From NCBI GenBank assembly GCA_040414495.1, contig JBEDUI010000223.1, positions 8,312-72,311 of the forward strand: DNA of 64,000 nucleotides. The letters are read 5' to 3'. The position numbers and the translations under genes were made by a program. Shown in pieces: positions 26,105 through 35,157 of the stretch. Position 1 is the first letter of the stretch, and every line of letters begins with the position of its first letter. The stretch is from DATAVB01 sp040414495 (GTDB lineage Bacteria; Actinomycetota; Actinomycetes; Mycobacteriales; QHCD01). The notes below the pieces were generated by a model, which was not told the DNA's origin, did not search any database, and saw only the letters and a program-made list of their open reading frames with translations.

Positions 26105-26887
26105 ATGTCTAATCCACCGACGCCCGACGAACCGACGGTTGATATCGGCTTCTCTCTCGAAGGCAAGGTCGCCCTGGTGACTGGCGGCGGCTCCGGCATC
26201 GGTGCGGCCATCGCCGAATCGTTTGTGGCCAAGGGCGCCCAGGTTGCGATCGTTGATCTCTCCCGCAGCGCCGCCGATGAGGTGGTGTCGCGTCTGGGCC
26301 AGCAGACCGCCGCATTCACTTGCGACGTGGCGCAAGAAGACCAGGTCGAGGCAACCACACAGGCCGTGTTGAGTCGGTTCGGACGGATCGACGTTCTGGT
26401 GAACTGCGCCGGCGTAGCCCTGCTCGCACCGGCCGAAGATCTGACGGTGTCGACCTGGGACACCACGATGAATATCAACCTGCGCGGGACTTTCCTTATG
26501 GCGCAGGCTGTTGGCCGAACGATGCTGGCCCAGGGTTCGGGCCGGATCATCAACATGGCATCACAAGCGGCAACGGTCGCGCTCGACCGGCACGCCGCCT
26601 ACTGTGCGTCGAAGTTCGGCGTGGTCGGCCTGACGAAGGTGTTGGCATCCGAATGGGGCGGCCGCGGGATCACCGTCAACACCATCTCGCCCACGGTCGT
26701 GTTGACCAAGCTCGGCCGCGAGGCCTGGGCCGGCCCGGCCGGTGATGCGCTCAAGGCGCAGATACCCGCCGGCCGGTTCGTCTATCCGGCTGAAGTTGCC
26801 GCTACCGCGGTGTTTCTGGCCTCCGATGCCGCAACAATGATCAACGGCGCCGACCTGTTGATCGACGGCGGTTATACGATCCGCTAG
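26105..26887 (+). CDS. Short-chain dehydrogenase/reductase (SDR)
   Basis: A 260-residue classical SDR. The NAD(P) motif is TGGGSGIG near residue 25 and NCAG near 100. The catalytic Ser is in INMASQAATVAL, and the Tyr and Lys are in HAAYCASKFGV. The Asp at the end of the second strand (VAIVDLS) points to NAD rather than NADP. It is divergent from the importer at 22770-25982 and ends at a textbook terminator, so it is a single-gene transcript. It likely oxidises a sugar, polyol or sugar acid brought in by that importer. No strong ribosome-binding site was found. Confidence 0.92.
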   Translation: MSNPPTPDEPTVDIGFSLEGKVALVTGGGSGIGAAIAESFVAKGAQVAIVDLSRSAADEVVSRLGQQTAAFTCDVAQEDQVEATTQAVLSRFGRIDVLVNCAGVALLAPAEDLTVSTWDTTMNINLRGTFLMAQAVGRTMLAQGSGRIINMASQAATVALDRHAAYCASKFGVVGLTKVLASEWGGRGITVNTISPTVVLTKLGREAWAGPAGDALKAQIPAGRFVYPAEVAATAVFLASDAATMINGADLLIDGGYTIR

Positions 26888-26900
26888 CCATTTCCCCGTC

Positions 26901-26937
26901 AACGGCTGGCGTCGAGCGTTCGACGCCAGCCGTTTTT
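26901..26937 (+). terminator. Rho-independent terminator after the SDR gene
   Basis: A perfect 15-pair stem (AACGGCTGGCGTCGA with TCGACGCCAGCCGTT) with a four-base loop, followed by TTTTT. It lies 14 bases after the SDR stop and just before the stop of the convergent gene. Confidence 0.9.
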
Positions 26938-26939
26938 AG

Positions 26940-27740
26940 CTAGTTCACTACTGGACGGACGTCGCGGGCGACGAATTCGACGAATTCTTCCAGCGGCGGC
27001 AGCGCGTCGCCGACCGAAATCATAATGACGTGCGTGGCCCCGAGCGCGACGCGCTGGCTGATCTGCTCGGCTACTTTCTCTGCGCTCGGGCGTCCCTCGA
27101 CCGGCATGAACACCACCACGTCCTGATTGTCGGATCGAGATGCCGTGTCGCGACCGGCGTTGAAATGCGGCATAGCGGCCCGCAGCATTTCTGGCGTCGT
27201 GTTCTCGGTGAATATCACACCGTCACTGGTCTCGCCGGCCAGGGCAACGGTCCGCTGCCCGATCGCACCGACGAGTACCGGCGGCGGCGACGCGGGCGGC
27301 CAATCGAGAGCGACATTATCCAACCGCACATAGCGACCCGCGCTCGTCAACGTGTCGCCGCGCAGCAGGCCCCGCAGCGCGATCGTGTATTCCCGCAGCA
27401 AGGTCATCGGCGACGCGGCCCGAGCGCCGACCTGACCCATCCAGTCAAGTACGCCGTGGCCGATACCGGGCACGAAGCGGCCGGGAAACATCCGCTCGAT
27501 CGTGGCCAGTTCCATCGCGGTGAGGGCGACATTCCGTAGCGGCACCGGCAACAGTCCAATGCCGACGGTGAGTCGCTCGGTCCAACTCAGGACCGCCGCC
27601 GCGGTGGCGATCCCGCCTTCCTTGAAACAGTCTTCCCATAACCACAGCTGTTCCAGCCCGGCCTTGTCGGCCGTTTGGGCAACCGAACGCAGTTGTTCCG
27701 GCGGTAGGCTCGGCGGGAAGATCGCACCTAGTATCGTCAC
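26940..27740 (-). CDS. LLM-class F420-dependent oxidoreductase
   Basis: A 266-residue luciferase-like monooxygenase-fold protein, short for the family. The GTG at 27740 is chosen because the frame upstream runs into the previous gene. It shows the family pattern LGAIFPPSLPPEQL, WLWEDCF, TERLTVGIGLLPVPLRN and FVPGIGHGV near residues 40-110, then ASPPPVLVGAIGQRTVALAGETSDG. Actinobacterial members mostly use coenzyme F420, sometimes FMN, to reduce or oxidise small molecules. It follows the APH-fold kinase by 28 bases and is probably co-transcribed with it. Confidence 0.88.
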   Translation of the reverse strand: MTILGAIFPPSLPPEQLRSVAQTADKAGLEQLWLWEDCFKEGGIATAAAVLSWTERLTVGIGLLPVPLRNVALTAMELATIERMFPGRFVPGIGHGVLDWMGQVGARAASPMTLLREYTIALRGLLRGDTLTSAGRYVRLDNVALDWPPASPPPVLVGAIGQRTVALAGETSDGVIFTENTTPEMLRAAMPHFNAGRDTASRSDNQDVVVFMPVEGRPSAEKVAEQISQRVALGATHVIMISVGDALPPLEEFVEFVARDVRPVVN

Positions 27741-27768
27741 CCGGCCATGATCGCAGATGCGAGGCGAT

Positions 27769-28725
27769 CTACACAGTGGGCAGCGCGCGCAGTTCTGCCA
27801 CGACATCCTTCAGCAACCGCTCAGCGTTCGGGCCGGCCTGGCCATGCCGCGCCCCGTGCTCGACCGCGAAGTAGAGGTTCGCCATCGTGTTCAGCCGGGC
27901 GAATCCCGGAAACCTTTGGACATCCTCGGGTTCGGCGGGACCGCCTGATTCCAGATACGTGGCGAAGCACTCGCTGCTCAATTGTGATGCCTCGAGCAGG
28001 ACCAGATCTTCACGGCAGCTTTCCCAGTCGATAACCGCGACGATGTCATCGTCGCGAAGAATCAGATTCCGCGAGTTGAAATCACCGTGCACGATTCCGA
28101 GGTGTACGTTCTGCAGCCCGGTCGCCCAATCGGCCAGCCGCCGCTCCTCGCAATCGAGATATTCGACCGAATCGGCAATTCGCTCCAGGCCAAGCTCGCG
28201 CAGCACAATCGGCCGCACCGCCGACCAGATCGACTCCCGCTCGGGCGGATGATCCACCAACCGCAGGCCGGTCCGGTGAATCCGGGCCAGCAACGCCGCG
28301 GCCTTGTGCTCCCACAATTCCTGCGGCACGGAATTAGCCAATTGCCCGGCGACGTACGGATACAGCACCACGTTGATTCCTTCGTACGATTGCACCGTAT
28401 CGCCATTGCGGCCGGGCACCGGCACGACGACTTCGGGAACATCACGGCTTAGTGCGCGGACAACCCGGTGTTCACGATCCAATTGATCGGCGTCAATGTC
28501 GGGACGTACTACCCGTACGACAAACTCCCCCGCCGCGCTCGAGCACTGCCACGAATGGTTCATCAGGCCTTCGGCCAGATAACGCAGCGGTGCCTGCGCC
28601 TCCAGCCCCCAGCCGTCTTTGACCGCACGGACGACCTGCGCCGCGGTTAACCGCAGTGGCTCCCAGTGATCGGTATCCCAGACCGATTGGCCGTCCAGCG
28701 AAATGTCGCCCTTCGGCTCGTCCAT
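27769..28725 (-). CDS. APH-fold phosphotransferase (aminoglycoside phosphotransferase / choline kinase-like)
   Basis: A 318-residue small-molecule kinase. The catalytic loop is GIVHGDFNSRNLIL, where Asp is the base and Asn the metal ligand, followed by VAVIDWESC, the DFG-like element. N-terminal EFVVRVVRP supplies a nucleotide-binding strand. The ATG at 28725 follows AGGGTGG. The fold covers aminoglycoside, macrolide, homoserine and choline kinases, and nothing here fixes the substrate. It heads a two-gene leftward unit with the LLM oxidoreductase and faces the MFS exporter across about 130 bases. Confidence 0.87.
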   Translation of the reverse strand: MDEPKGDISLDGQSVWDTDHWEPLRLTAAQVVRAVKDGWGLEAQAPLRYLAEGLMNHSWQCSSAAGEFVVRVVRPDIDADQLDREHRVVRALSRDVPEVVVPVPGRNGDTVQSYEGINVVLYPYVAGQLANSVPQELWEHKAAALLARIHRTGLRLVDHPPERESIWSAVRPIVLRELGLERIADSVEYLDCEERRLADWATGLQNVHLGIVHGDFNSRNLILRDDDIVAVIDWESCREDLVLLEASQLSSECFATYLESGGPAEPEDVQRFPGFARLNTMANLYFAVEHGARHGQAGPNAERLLKDVVAELRALPTV

Positions 28726-28854
28726 GCCGCCACCCTGTACCGGGTTGGCACATCGGGCAACCGGTTTTACTGCCGGCCGCATCGGGACAAGTGCTGAATT
28801 TCACTGTGCCGTAACGGTTTCTCCGGTGGTCGCGGGGCTGATAAAAAAGCAGGT

Positions 28855-30135
28855 GTGGCCATTGCTCGTGTGAGACGCTTCAAACCGGCCACATCGTCTG
28901 AAACTGGCCGCCGTGGCGTGCTGGCGACTTTGGGGCTGCCTGACTTTCGCCGCTGGTTTCTCGTACAGATCTTCTCCGCGTCCGGCGTTACGACGCAAAG
29001 CATCGGTCAGGCCTGGTTGGTCGTGAAACTCGGTGGGAACGGCGTCCAGCTGGGACTGCTCGCCGCCGCCATATTTCTGCCGGTCCTGTTGGGAGGCGCG
29101 GCCGGCGGTGCGTTGGTCGACCGGATCGAACGCCGGAAGCTGCTGCTGATCACACAGTCGCTGTTCCTGGTAATCGGCGTCGCGCTGGCCGTGGTGACGG
29201 AGACCGGTGTGGTGAGGATGTGGATGCTCTATATCTGCGCGCTGGCCAGTGGCCTTGTCACCACAGTGGACGGTCCGGCCCGCCAGGTGTACGTCATCGA
29301 CCTGGTCGGCCGGGCCAACCTGGCCAGCGCGATAGGCCTGTACGAAGTGGTGCTCAACGCGGCGCGGGTGGTCGGGCCCGGTATAGGCGGAGTTCTGCTG
29401 GCAAAGGCCGGTGTGGCCGCGTGTTTCTGGTTCAACGCCGTCGCGTTTGTCCCTGCCGTCGTGGTGCTGCTGGGGCAACGGCGGCGACCGGCGGTGGCCG
29501 TTCTCGAGCCACGTACCCAGGTTTCGATCCGGTCCGGAATCCGGTACGCGTTAACCCAACCGGCGATCAGGTCGTGCCTGGTCATGGCCACCGCGGTCGG
29601 AATGCTCTTCAATCTCAGCGTCACGCTGCCGCTGTTGGTCACGCGCGTCTTTCACCTTGGCGGTGGCGGATACGGTGCGATGAACGCCACATTCGGTGCG
29701 GGTTCACTGCTTGGTGCGCTGATCGCCGCGCGCGCCGCCGCCGGTCCGACCGGCCCGCGACTACGAATTCTCGCGCTCCTCACCGGGTGCGCGATTGTCG
29801 CCGCGGCCGCGGCGCCGGGACCGGTCACGTTCTCCATCGGCCTGGCCATAGCAGGATTCCTGACCATTTGGCTTGTGGCCGCGGCCAATACGGTCGCGCA
29901 GATGCGGTCCGAACCGGAGCTGCGCGGTCGGGTCATGGGTGTGTGGAGTATGGCCCTGCCCGGGATGAACCCGTTGACCGGACTGCTTACCGGCCTTATA
30001 GCGGATACGTTGGGCCCGCGGGCCGGGTTCGGCCTGGCCGGAATCGCATTCCTGCTTGCGGTTCCGCTCACCTGGTCCGCCCTGGCCGACCGCAGCCGGC
30101 CCGAGGAACTCGTGCCCGGACAGGCCAGCGACTAA
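28855..30135 (+). CDS. MFS efflux transporter (EntS-like)
   Basis: A 426-residue major facilitator with about twelve hydrophobic segments. An early DFRRWFLVQIFSASG and QSIGQAWLVVKL match the first helices of MFS_3 exporters, and GGALVDRIERRKLLL is the signature loop between helices 2 and 3. Family members export siderophores or drugs. GTG start at 28855 with AGCAGG upstream. It is divergent from the APH kinase. Its last four bases overlap the end of the convergent HEPN-like gene. Confidence 0.9.
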   Translation: MAIARVRRFKPATSSETGRRGVLATLGLPDFRRWFLVQIFSASGVTTQSIGQAWLVVKLGGNGVQLGLLAAAIFLPVLLGGAAGGALVDRIERRKLLLITQSLFLVIGVALAVVTETGVVRMWMLYICALASGLVTTVDGPARQVYVIDLVGRANLASAIGLYEVVLNAARVVGPGIGGVLLAKAGVAACFWFNAVAFVPAVVVLLGQRRRPAVAVLEPRTQVSIRSGIRYALTQPAIRSCLVMATAVGMLFNLSVTLPLLVTRVFHLGGGGYGAMNATFGAGSLLGALIAARAAAGPTGPRLRILALLTGCAIVAAAAAPGPVTFSIGLAIAGFLTIWLVAAANTVAQMRSEPELRGRVMGVWSMALPGMNPLTGLLTGLIADTLGPRAGFGLAGIAFLLAVPLTWSALADRSRPEELVPGQASD

Positions 30136-31139
30136 TCCTGACTCGGCTCTGGGCCATGTTCCTCATTCAATACAGCGGCTTCGGTATCCTCAATCCAGAA
30201 GTCGAGCGATGTGTCATCCTCGACGTACTCCCAGGGATCGAAATCGGGCGCAGCTTTGACCAATTCTTCATTCTCGAGCACAAGACGGCACACGGAGCAA
30301 TAAAAGTCGGTGGCTACCCATCCTCGAGCAATTCTTATCTCGTCTTTTGACGTAACGATTGTCCGTTTCGCTGCTCGCTCGGTCGCAACTCCTGCAGCGG
30401 AACATACCGGGCACTTCCTCGGCATTTCGTTCTTTCCAGGAATCGTCTCCGGGTAGGCATCGAGTAGAGGTCGAAGGCTATCCTCGTCAAGCCCTGCATA
30501 CTTAGCATCAAATCGAGCGCGTGCTGCAGCGTAAAGCGCCTCCACCTGAGATCGCACGTTGTTCTGGCTGATCCGCTTAGCTCGTTGGACAAACCCGTAG
30601 TGGTCACCCCAGAACCTCTCAGGCGTCGAGCCGAGCAAAGGCGCGATGACATCATGGATGGTCGCGAGTGAGTACATGACGCGCGCCATCGCGCTACCCG
30701 GTGAGTCAGATTGCGAGTCGCCGTGGGCGGTCATATCCCTTGCCGCTTTGATCTCGTCTAACTGATCAGGTGTCACGCCCAACGTACCGACGCCATATAT
30801 AAGCTCGAAACGAGCTATTGCCCTCGCGAGGCTCACAGTGAACGGCCTGCGTGGTGGGGCGCTCGGGGGCGTTCCACCACGCCGCACAACCAGCGACTGA
30901 GAGCCGTATCCAACAAGTTCGACGATTGACCTGTCGAGCGACCCGCTTCCACCATCCACTAGAAGTGCGGGCGTGATTCGACAGAGCACCGCCTTCAACC
31001 CTAGTTCGACGCTGGCACCGGCGTGCAAGAAGAAGAACGGGGAATCATCTGGGGTGTAGGCGTCTGCGGCCGAACGCGCGAATCTCTGAGAAACGAGATA
31101 GAACCGGCCCGAGCTATATGGAGGCTTGGCTTCTCCCAT
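30132..31139 (-). CDS. HEPN-like domain protein with C-terminal zinc ribbon
   Basis: A 335-residue protein of unknown family. Residues about 32-60 (FFFLHAGASVELGLKAVL) resemble the helix of HEPN proteins, and ARDMTAHG (133-140) matches the HEPN nuclease signature R-[D/N]-x3-H with Arg134 and His139. Two CxxC pairs, CPVC (243-246) and CSVC (281-284), form a probable zinc ribbon. The acidic tail holds many Asp, Glu and Trp. The ATG at 31139 has GGAGG seven bases upstream. Codon use is noticeably less GC-rich than in neighbours, a sign of transfer. HEPN proteins are often RNases in toxin-antitoxin or antiviral systems, but no antitoxin partner is adjacent here. Confidence 0.6.
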   Translation of the reverse strand: MGEAKPPYSSGRFYLVSQRFARSAADAYTPDDSPFFFLHAGASVELGLKAVLCRITPALLVDGGSGSLDRSIVELVGYGSQSLVVRRGGTPPSAPPRRPFTVSLARAIARFELIYGVGTLGVTPDQLDEIKAARDMTAHGDSQSDSPGSAMARVMYSLATIHDVIAPLLGSTPERFWGDHYGFVQRAKRISQNNVRSQVEALYAAARARFDAKYAGLDEDSLRPLLDAYPETIPGKNEMPRKCPVCSAAGVATERAAKRTIVTSKDEIRIARGWVATDFYCSVCRLVLENEELVKAAPDFDPWEYVEDDTSLDFWIEDTEAAVLNEEHGPEPSQD

Positions 31140-31400
31140 GGTTTCGCCTCCGTTATTTATAGTCATACGCCGGAAGCTACATGGTCGCTTCCCAACCGGG
31201 TCCGCGGCGCGCCGTTGCCGCCTGAGCCACGAGACTCCGCAGTTTCCTCGAGGCTCCAAGACACTAGGACGCCGTACTACAGTCCAACTCTGCAATTGCC
31301 ATTGCTTTAGCCAGACTGCACAACAGATAGACCCGGCTAGGGCCGGTCTAAAACCGACTGCTGCTGGGTCAGCGCGACCTCGTCGTTCATCGACACCGAC

Positions 31401-33509
31401 TTAATTCCAGTGCGCTACCGCCTGCGTTGGCCCGCTGCGGCTGCCATCTCGCGCCACCGCGACAATCTCGAATATCACAGTCGATGCATTCGACTGGCGG
31501 GTCAGCCCTGGCACCACGTAGTTCTCGTCGTAGGTACGGCCGATCCATTGCCGGCCGCTATCGCCGATCTGGAACAGGTCGTAATACCAGATGTCCGGCC
31601 CGGCGAACTGCCAGCTGAAGAACGCGGTGGCCACATCGTCCGCGACGTATAACTGTGCGACGGTGAAATTCCGCGGCGCACGAGGCTGGAACCTTTCGTG
31701 CGCGCGTTCCACCCGCAGCTCGCCGATGCGGATCACGTAGGCGTCAATGGCCGCCACAGACCGGAATCCCAGGCTGATCGCCGCGATCGTACGACCGGCA
31801 TAGCGGCCTAACGGCCACGTGACTCGACTCCACCCCTGCCCGTTGGTCTGCTGTTGGTCAAGCCAGATCACCTGATCGGACGCGTCAGCGAACGTCAATC
31901 CGACCGACGGACTGGATTTCTGCCCGGCATACGTAATGCTCAGCACGACATCGGAATCGACACGCAGGTCGGTCTTGAACAGGCGCAGCTCCAGCGCCTT
32001 TCCGGCCGACAGTGCGCCACTGGCCCGCAGCGATGTGCCGCCGTCGAACGCGTTCTCGTAGTCGTAATCAATCGTCAGCTCATCGGCCGGCGTGCCGTCA
32101 GAATTCCGCAGCCACCACTGCCAGGTCGGCAACAGATCCTGGATCCCGATGTTGTACCAGGGAGTTTGCCCGCTCAGCGTGCCGTCGATAAAGAACCGCT
32201 GCCCGGTGCCGGCGTTGAATCGGGTCAGGAATGGATACGAACCGACAACTGATTTCTCGACAATGTAATGCGCAACGCCGTCCCACCGCTCCGGATTGAG
32301 GTTGTCCTTCCCGGTCGGTGGCAGCGATCGGCCACTCTGGCTGGGATCCTGCCGGGGACCGGACCAGTACTGGCGCTCGTACGTATAGACCGGTTGTTGC
32401 GTTTCCACGGTGTTCTTGGTGCCGGGCACAATGGACCACACCATTTCCGCGCCCAGGGTTGCCCAGCTCAGCAGCGGATCGCCGCCCTCGGGAAAGACCC
32501 AGCGTGGGTCGTATGGTTGCGAGAAATTGTTGCCGCCGGCCTCGGTCCCGGCAAAGACAGTTTCGTACGGGTCGAGCCCGAGCGAATCGGCGTAGTCGTG
32601 CGATCGCTGGATCTTGGCCTGCGACCACCAGTAATTCAGGAATGTGCTCGAGCAGTACCGTTTCCCGTTCCGCACGATCCATGGTGCGTTGACCGCGTCG
32701 AATTCGTTCTGGTACGAAACGTGGCCGGCGGTGGTGAGCGAGTCGTACCACTGCAGGTGGAATCCGGCCGGCGCGGTCTGCCGCATATAGCTCCACATCT
32801 GGAGCAGCCGCGCCGCCTGGTCGGCGGTGATGTCGCCTTCCTGGTTGATGAAGTAGCCGTCGAACCCGAAGTAGCGGGCCATCTCGATCAGCTTGTCGCC
32901 AACCGCGAACGACCCATCGTCGGCTTGTGTCACCAGCTGCTCGAAATCGTCGGTACGGGGCCAGAACCAGCAGCCCAGGCTCTTCACGCCGTTGCGGTGC
33001 GCGGCGTCGGTCCAGGCCGGATTCGGCAGGTTGATCACTCCGTAGCGTGGATCGGATTTGCCGTACTCGCCGTAGACCGGCAGCCCGTGCCAGGAAGCGA
33101 AAAAGTCGACGTACTGCCAGAACCGCAGCGCATATGCCTCGAACGAATAGCCGTACTTGTGCGCCAGCACGGCATTCTCGGCTTCCATATAGTCGTTGGC
33201 GAGGCTCAGGTATTGGGGCCGGTGGTCCAGGCTCGGGTTCGCCTGCGTCGGCGCGAATGTGGCGATCCGGTCGGCCAATGGCACGCGGGATCGGAAGTAT
33301 TTCGCATACGGGTCGGTTTCCGGAGTCCATACCTTCAGCGCCGCGGCGTCGTAGCCGTGCAGGAACGGAATGCCGGCCGGAGGCGCCGGGGCGGCGCTCG
33401 CCGGCGCGGCCAGCTGGAGAATTCCCGCACCGCCCACGCCCGCGGCGGCGATTGCTCCTGTCGCTTTGAGAAATAGCCGCCGACTCAAGTCCGAACGATC
33501 CGCTGGCAT
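31401..33509 (-). CDS. GH85 endo-beta-N-acetylglucosaminidase (secreted)
   Basis: A 702-residue secreted enzyme that cuts the chitobiose core of N-glycans. The twin-arginine signal is LSRRLFLKA (8-16), with cleavage likely near ASAAPAP. The catalytic pair N-x-E of family 85 is FINQE at 220-224 (Asn222 orients the substrate acetamido group, Glu224 is the acid/base). QWYDSLTTAGHVSYQNEF and YSFEAYALRFWQYVDFF also match the family. C-terminal beta-sandwich domains (about 470-700) probably bind carbohydrate. GAGGGGA precedes the ATG. It lies at the downstream end of a leftward importer/xylanase-like run. Confidence 0.92.
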   Translation of the reverse strand: MPADRSDLSRRLFLKATGAIAAAGVGGAGILQLAAPASAAPAPPAGIPFLHGYDAAALKVWTPETDPYAKYFRSRVPLADRIATFAPTQANPSLDHRPQYLSLANDYMEAENAVLAHKYGYSFEAYALRFWQYVDFFASWHGLPVYGEYGKSDPRYGVINLPNPAWTDAAHRNGVKSLGCWFWPRTDDFEQLVTQADDGSFAVGDKLIEMARYFGFDGYFINQEGDITADQAARLLQMWSYMRQTAPAGFHLQWYDSLTTAGHVSYQNEFDAVNAPWIVRNGKRYCSSTFLNYWWSQAKIQRSHDYADSLGLDPYETVFAGTEAGGNNFSQPYDPRWVFPEGGDPLLSWATLGAEMVWSIVPGTKNTVETQQPVYTYERQYWSGPRQDPSQSGRSLPPTGKDNLNPERWDGVAHYIVEKSVVGSYPFLTRFNAGTGQRFFIDGTLSGQTPWYNIGIQDLLPTWQWWLRNSDGTPADELTIDYDYENAFDGGTSLRASGALSAGKALELRLFKTDLRVDSDVVLSITYAGQKSSPSVGLTFADASDQVIWLDQQQTNGQGWSRVTWPLGRYAGRTIAAISLGFRSVAAIDAYVIRIGELRVERAHERFQPRAPRNFTVAQLYVADDVATAFFSWQFAGPDIWYYDLFQIGDSGRQWIGRTYDENYVVPGLTRQSNASTVIFEIVAVARDGSRSGPTQAVAHWN

Positions 33510-33650
33510 GGGCGATCCCCTCGGATTTCACGACACCCCGATAATTCGCCCTCACTATGTCAGGTCTGGTGTGCTGCGGCTATAGTCCCAGCCGGAAATG
33601 GCCGCGTGACAATTTCGGCCGTAGGCTCGCACATTTTCACCGGCGGTTGA

Positions 33651-34241
33651 TCAGAATTCGAGGCGCATCAACAGCCGTGGGAATCGCCCGCTGTGCGCGG
33701 ATGTGACGAGCACTCGGCGGAATCCGGCCGCGTCGAACATTGAGGCGATGCCGACGTACCCGGCGCCGACCTCGACCCGCTGACCTTCCGGATCGATCGG
33801 ATACGCCTCAACTCCCGGCGCTCCGGCGTGCCGGGCCGCGTCGAGAACACCATCGAGCAACGCGGTGGCGACTCCCCGCCGGCGAAAGCCGGGGCGGATC
33901 CGGAAACAACCAATGACCCACACCGGTAGGTCGTCAATTGCCGGAATCGTGCGCGAATGCTGCAGCCGAGGGGTTTGCGTTCGTACGCTGACCCCGAGCC
34001 AGCCGATCGGTACCTCATCGAGGTACGCAAGATAACCCGGTGCCGGTGGCTCGCCGGCCAACTGGTCGCGGAGCAATTCCGGACGCGATCGCCCGCCCGA
34101 TCGCGCTTTCGTATCGAAGCCGCGCCACGGTTGACACAAACACCCGACCCCTTTGCCGCCTGTCAGCAGCTCCAGGACGTCCTCGTACCGGTCGATCGTC
34201 GCTCGTTCGATGATCGGCGCTTCGCTGGCCTTTGCCGTCAT
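33651..34241 (-). CDS. GNAT-family N-acetyltransferase
   Basis: A 196-residue protein. The acetyl-CoA loop is RPGFRRRGVATALLDGVLDAA, motif A with the R/Q-x-x-G-x-A form, and WVIGCFRI is the preceding beta strand. A cysteine-rich GVGCLCQPWRGF near the N-terminus is unusual. It starts 19 bases after the permease stop, so it may be co-transcribed with the importer, although acetylation of a sugar is only a guess. Confidence 0.85.
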   Translation of the reverse strand: MTAKASEAPIIERATIDRYEDVLELLTGGKGVGCLCQPWRGFDTKARSGGRSRPELLRDQLAGEPPAPGYLAYLDEVPIGWLGVSVRTQTPRLQHSRTIPAIDDLPVWVIGCFRIRPGFRRRGVATALLDGVLDAARHAGAPGVEAYPIDPEGQRVEVGAGYVGIASMFDAAGFRRVLVTSAHSGRFPRLLMRLEF

Positions 34242-34260
34242 CCTCCCGATGGTACGAGCC

Positions 34261-35157
34261 TCACTGCTTCACGGCACCGGCAAGACCATTCACGAAGAAC
34301 CGCTGCAGCAGCAGGAACAGCACGATGATCGGCGCCAGGGTGATCACCGAACCGGCACACAGCAACGTCCACTGGGTGGAATTCTCGCCGATGAATGCGT
34401 ACATGCCGACCGCCAGCGTTCGCAGGTCGGGGCGACCGAGGGTGAATACGAGCGGGATGAAGAAGCTGTTCCACGCCGTGATCGCCGTGAAAAGCCCAAC
34501 GGTGGCGGCCATCGGGCCGGACAGCGGAAGCATCACCCGCCAGAACGTCTGGTGGAAGCTCGCCCCGTCGACGCGAGCGGCATCCTCCAAGGCACGGTCG
34601 ATCGAACCAAAAAACCCCATGAACAGGAACGTTCCGAAAACAATGCCGCCGGCAGCCTGCACGATGATCACGGCCCACAGACTGTTGAGCAGGCCCAGCT
34701 TCTGGACCGTGTCGAAGATCGGGATGATCGTATATCCGTGCGGCAGAAAAAGCGTCGCCGAGACCAGACCGAGACACAATCCCCGCCCGGGAAAGCTGGT
34801 CCGGGACAGCACATAGCCCGCCATCGCCGTGCTGATCAGGGTCAATACGACGGTGCCGAGCGTGATCAACAGCGTATTAAGGAAATACGTGCCGAATGAC
34901 GCTTCACGCCAGGCCTGGGTGTAGTTCGACCACAGGAACTGGTGCGGCAAGGGATTCAGACCACCGGAGAAGAAACCGCCGGTGTCTTTCAACGAACTGC
35001 CCAGCACCCACCAGAACGGGTACAGCCAGGCGACACCGCCAGCCAGCAACGCCACGTGGGTCAACACGATCGTCGGACGCGGCCGGCGCCGCTTCGGCCG
35101 CACCAGCGGGGATTCCGGTGGCGCTGCCTTTCTGGTCGGTACTGATAGGACGGTCAT
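34261..35157 (-). CDS. ABC sugar importer permease, MalG type
   Basis: A 298-residue permease with a basic Pro-rich tail (RPKRRRPRP), TM1 at HVALLAGGVAWLYPFWW, the EAA-loop equivalent ALEDAARVDGASFHQTF, where the first residue pair is E-D, and the ending FVNGLAGAVKQ. Its ATG overlaps the previous permease stop (35154-35157). It is part of the importer belonging to the glycan-degradation locus. Confidence 0.93.
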   Translation of the reverse strand: MTVLSVPTRKAAPPESPLVRPKRRRPRPTIVLTHVALLAGGVAWLYPFWWVLGSSLKDTGGFFSGGLNPLPHQFLWSNYTQAWREASFGTYFLNTLLITLGTVVLTLISTAMAGYVLSRTSFPGRGLCLGLVSATLFLPHGYTIIPIFDTVQKLGLLNSLWAVIIVQAAGGIVFGTFLFMGFFGSIDRALEDAARVDGASFHQTFWRVMLPLSGPMAATVGLFTAITAWNSFFIPLVFTLGRPDLRTLAVGMYAFIGENSTQWTLLCAGSVITLAPIIVLFLLLQRFFVNGLAGAVKQ

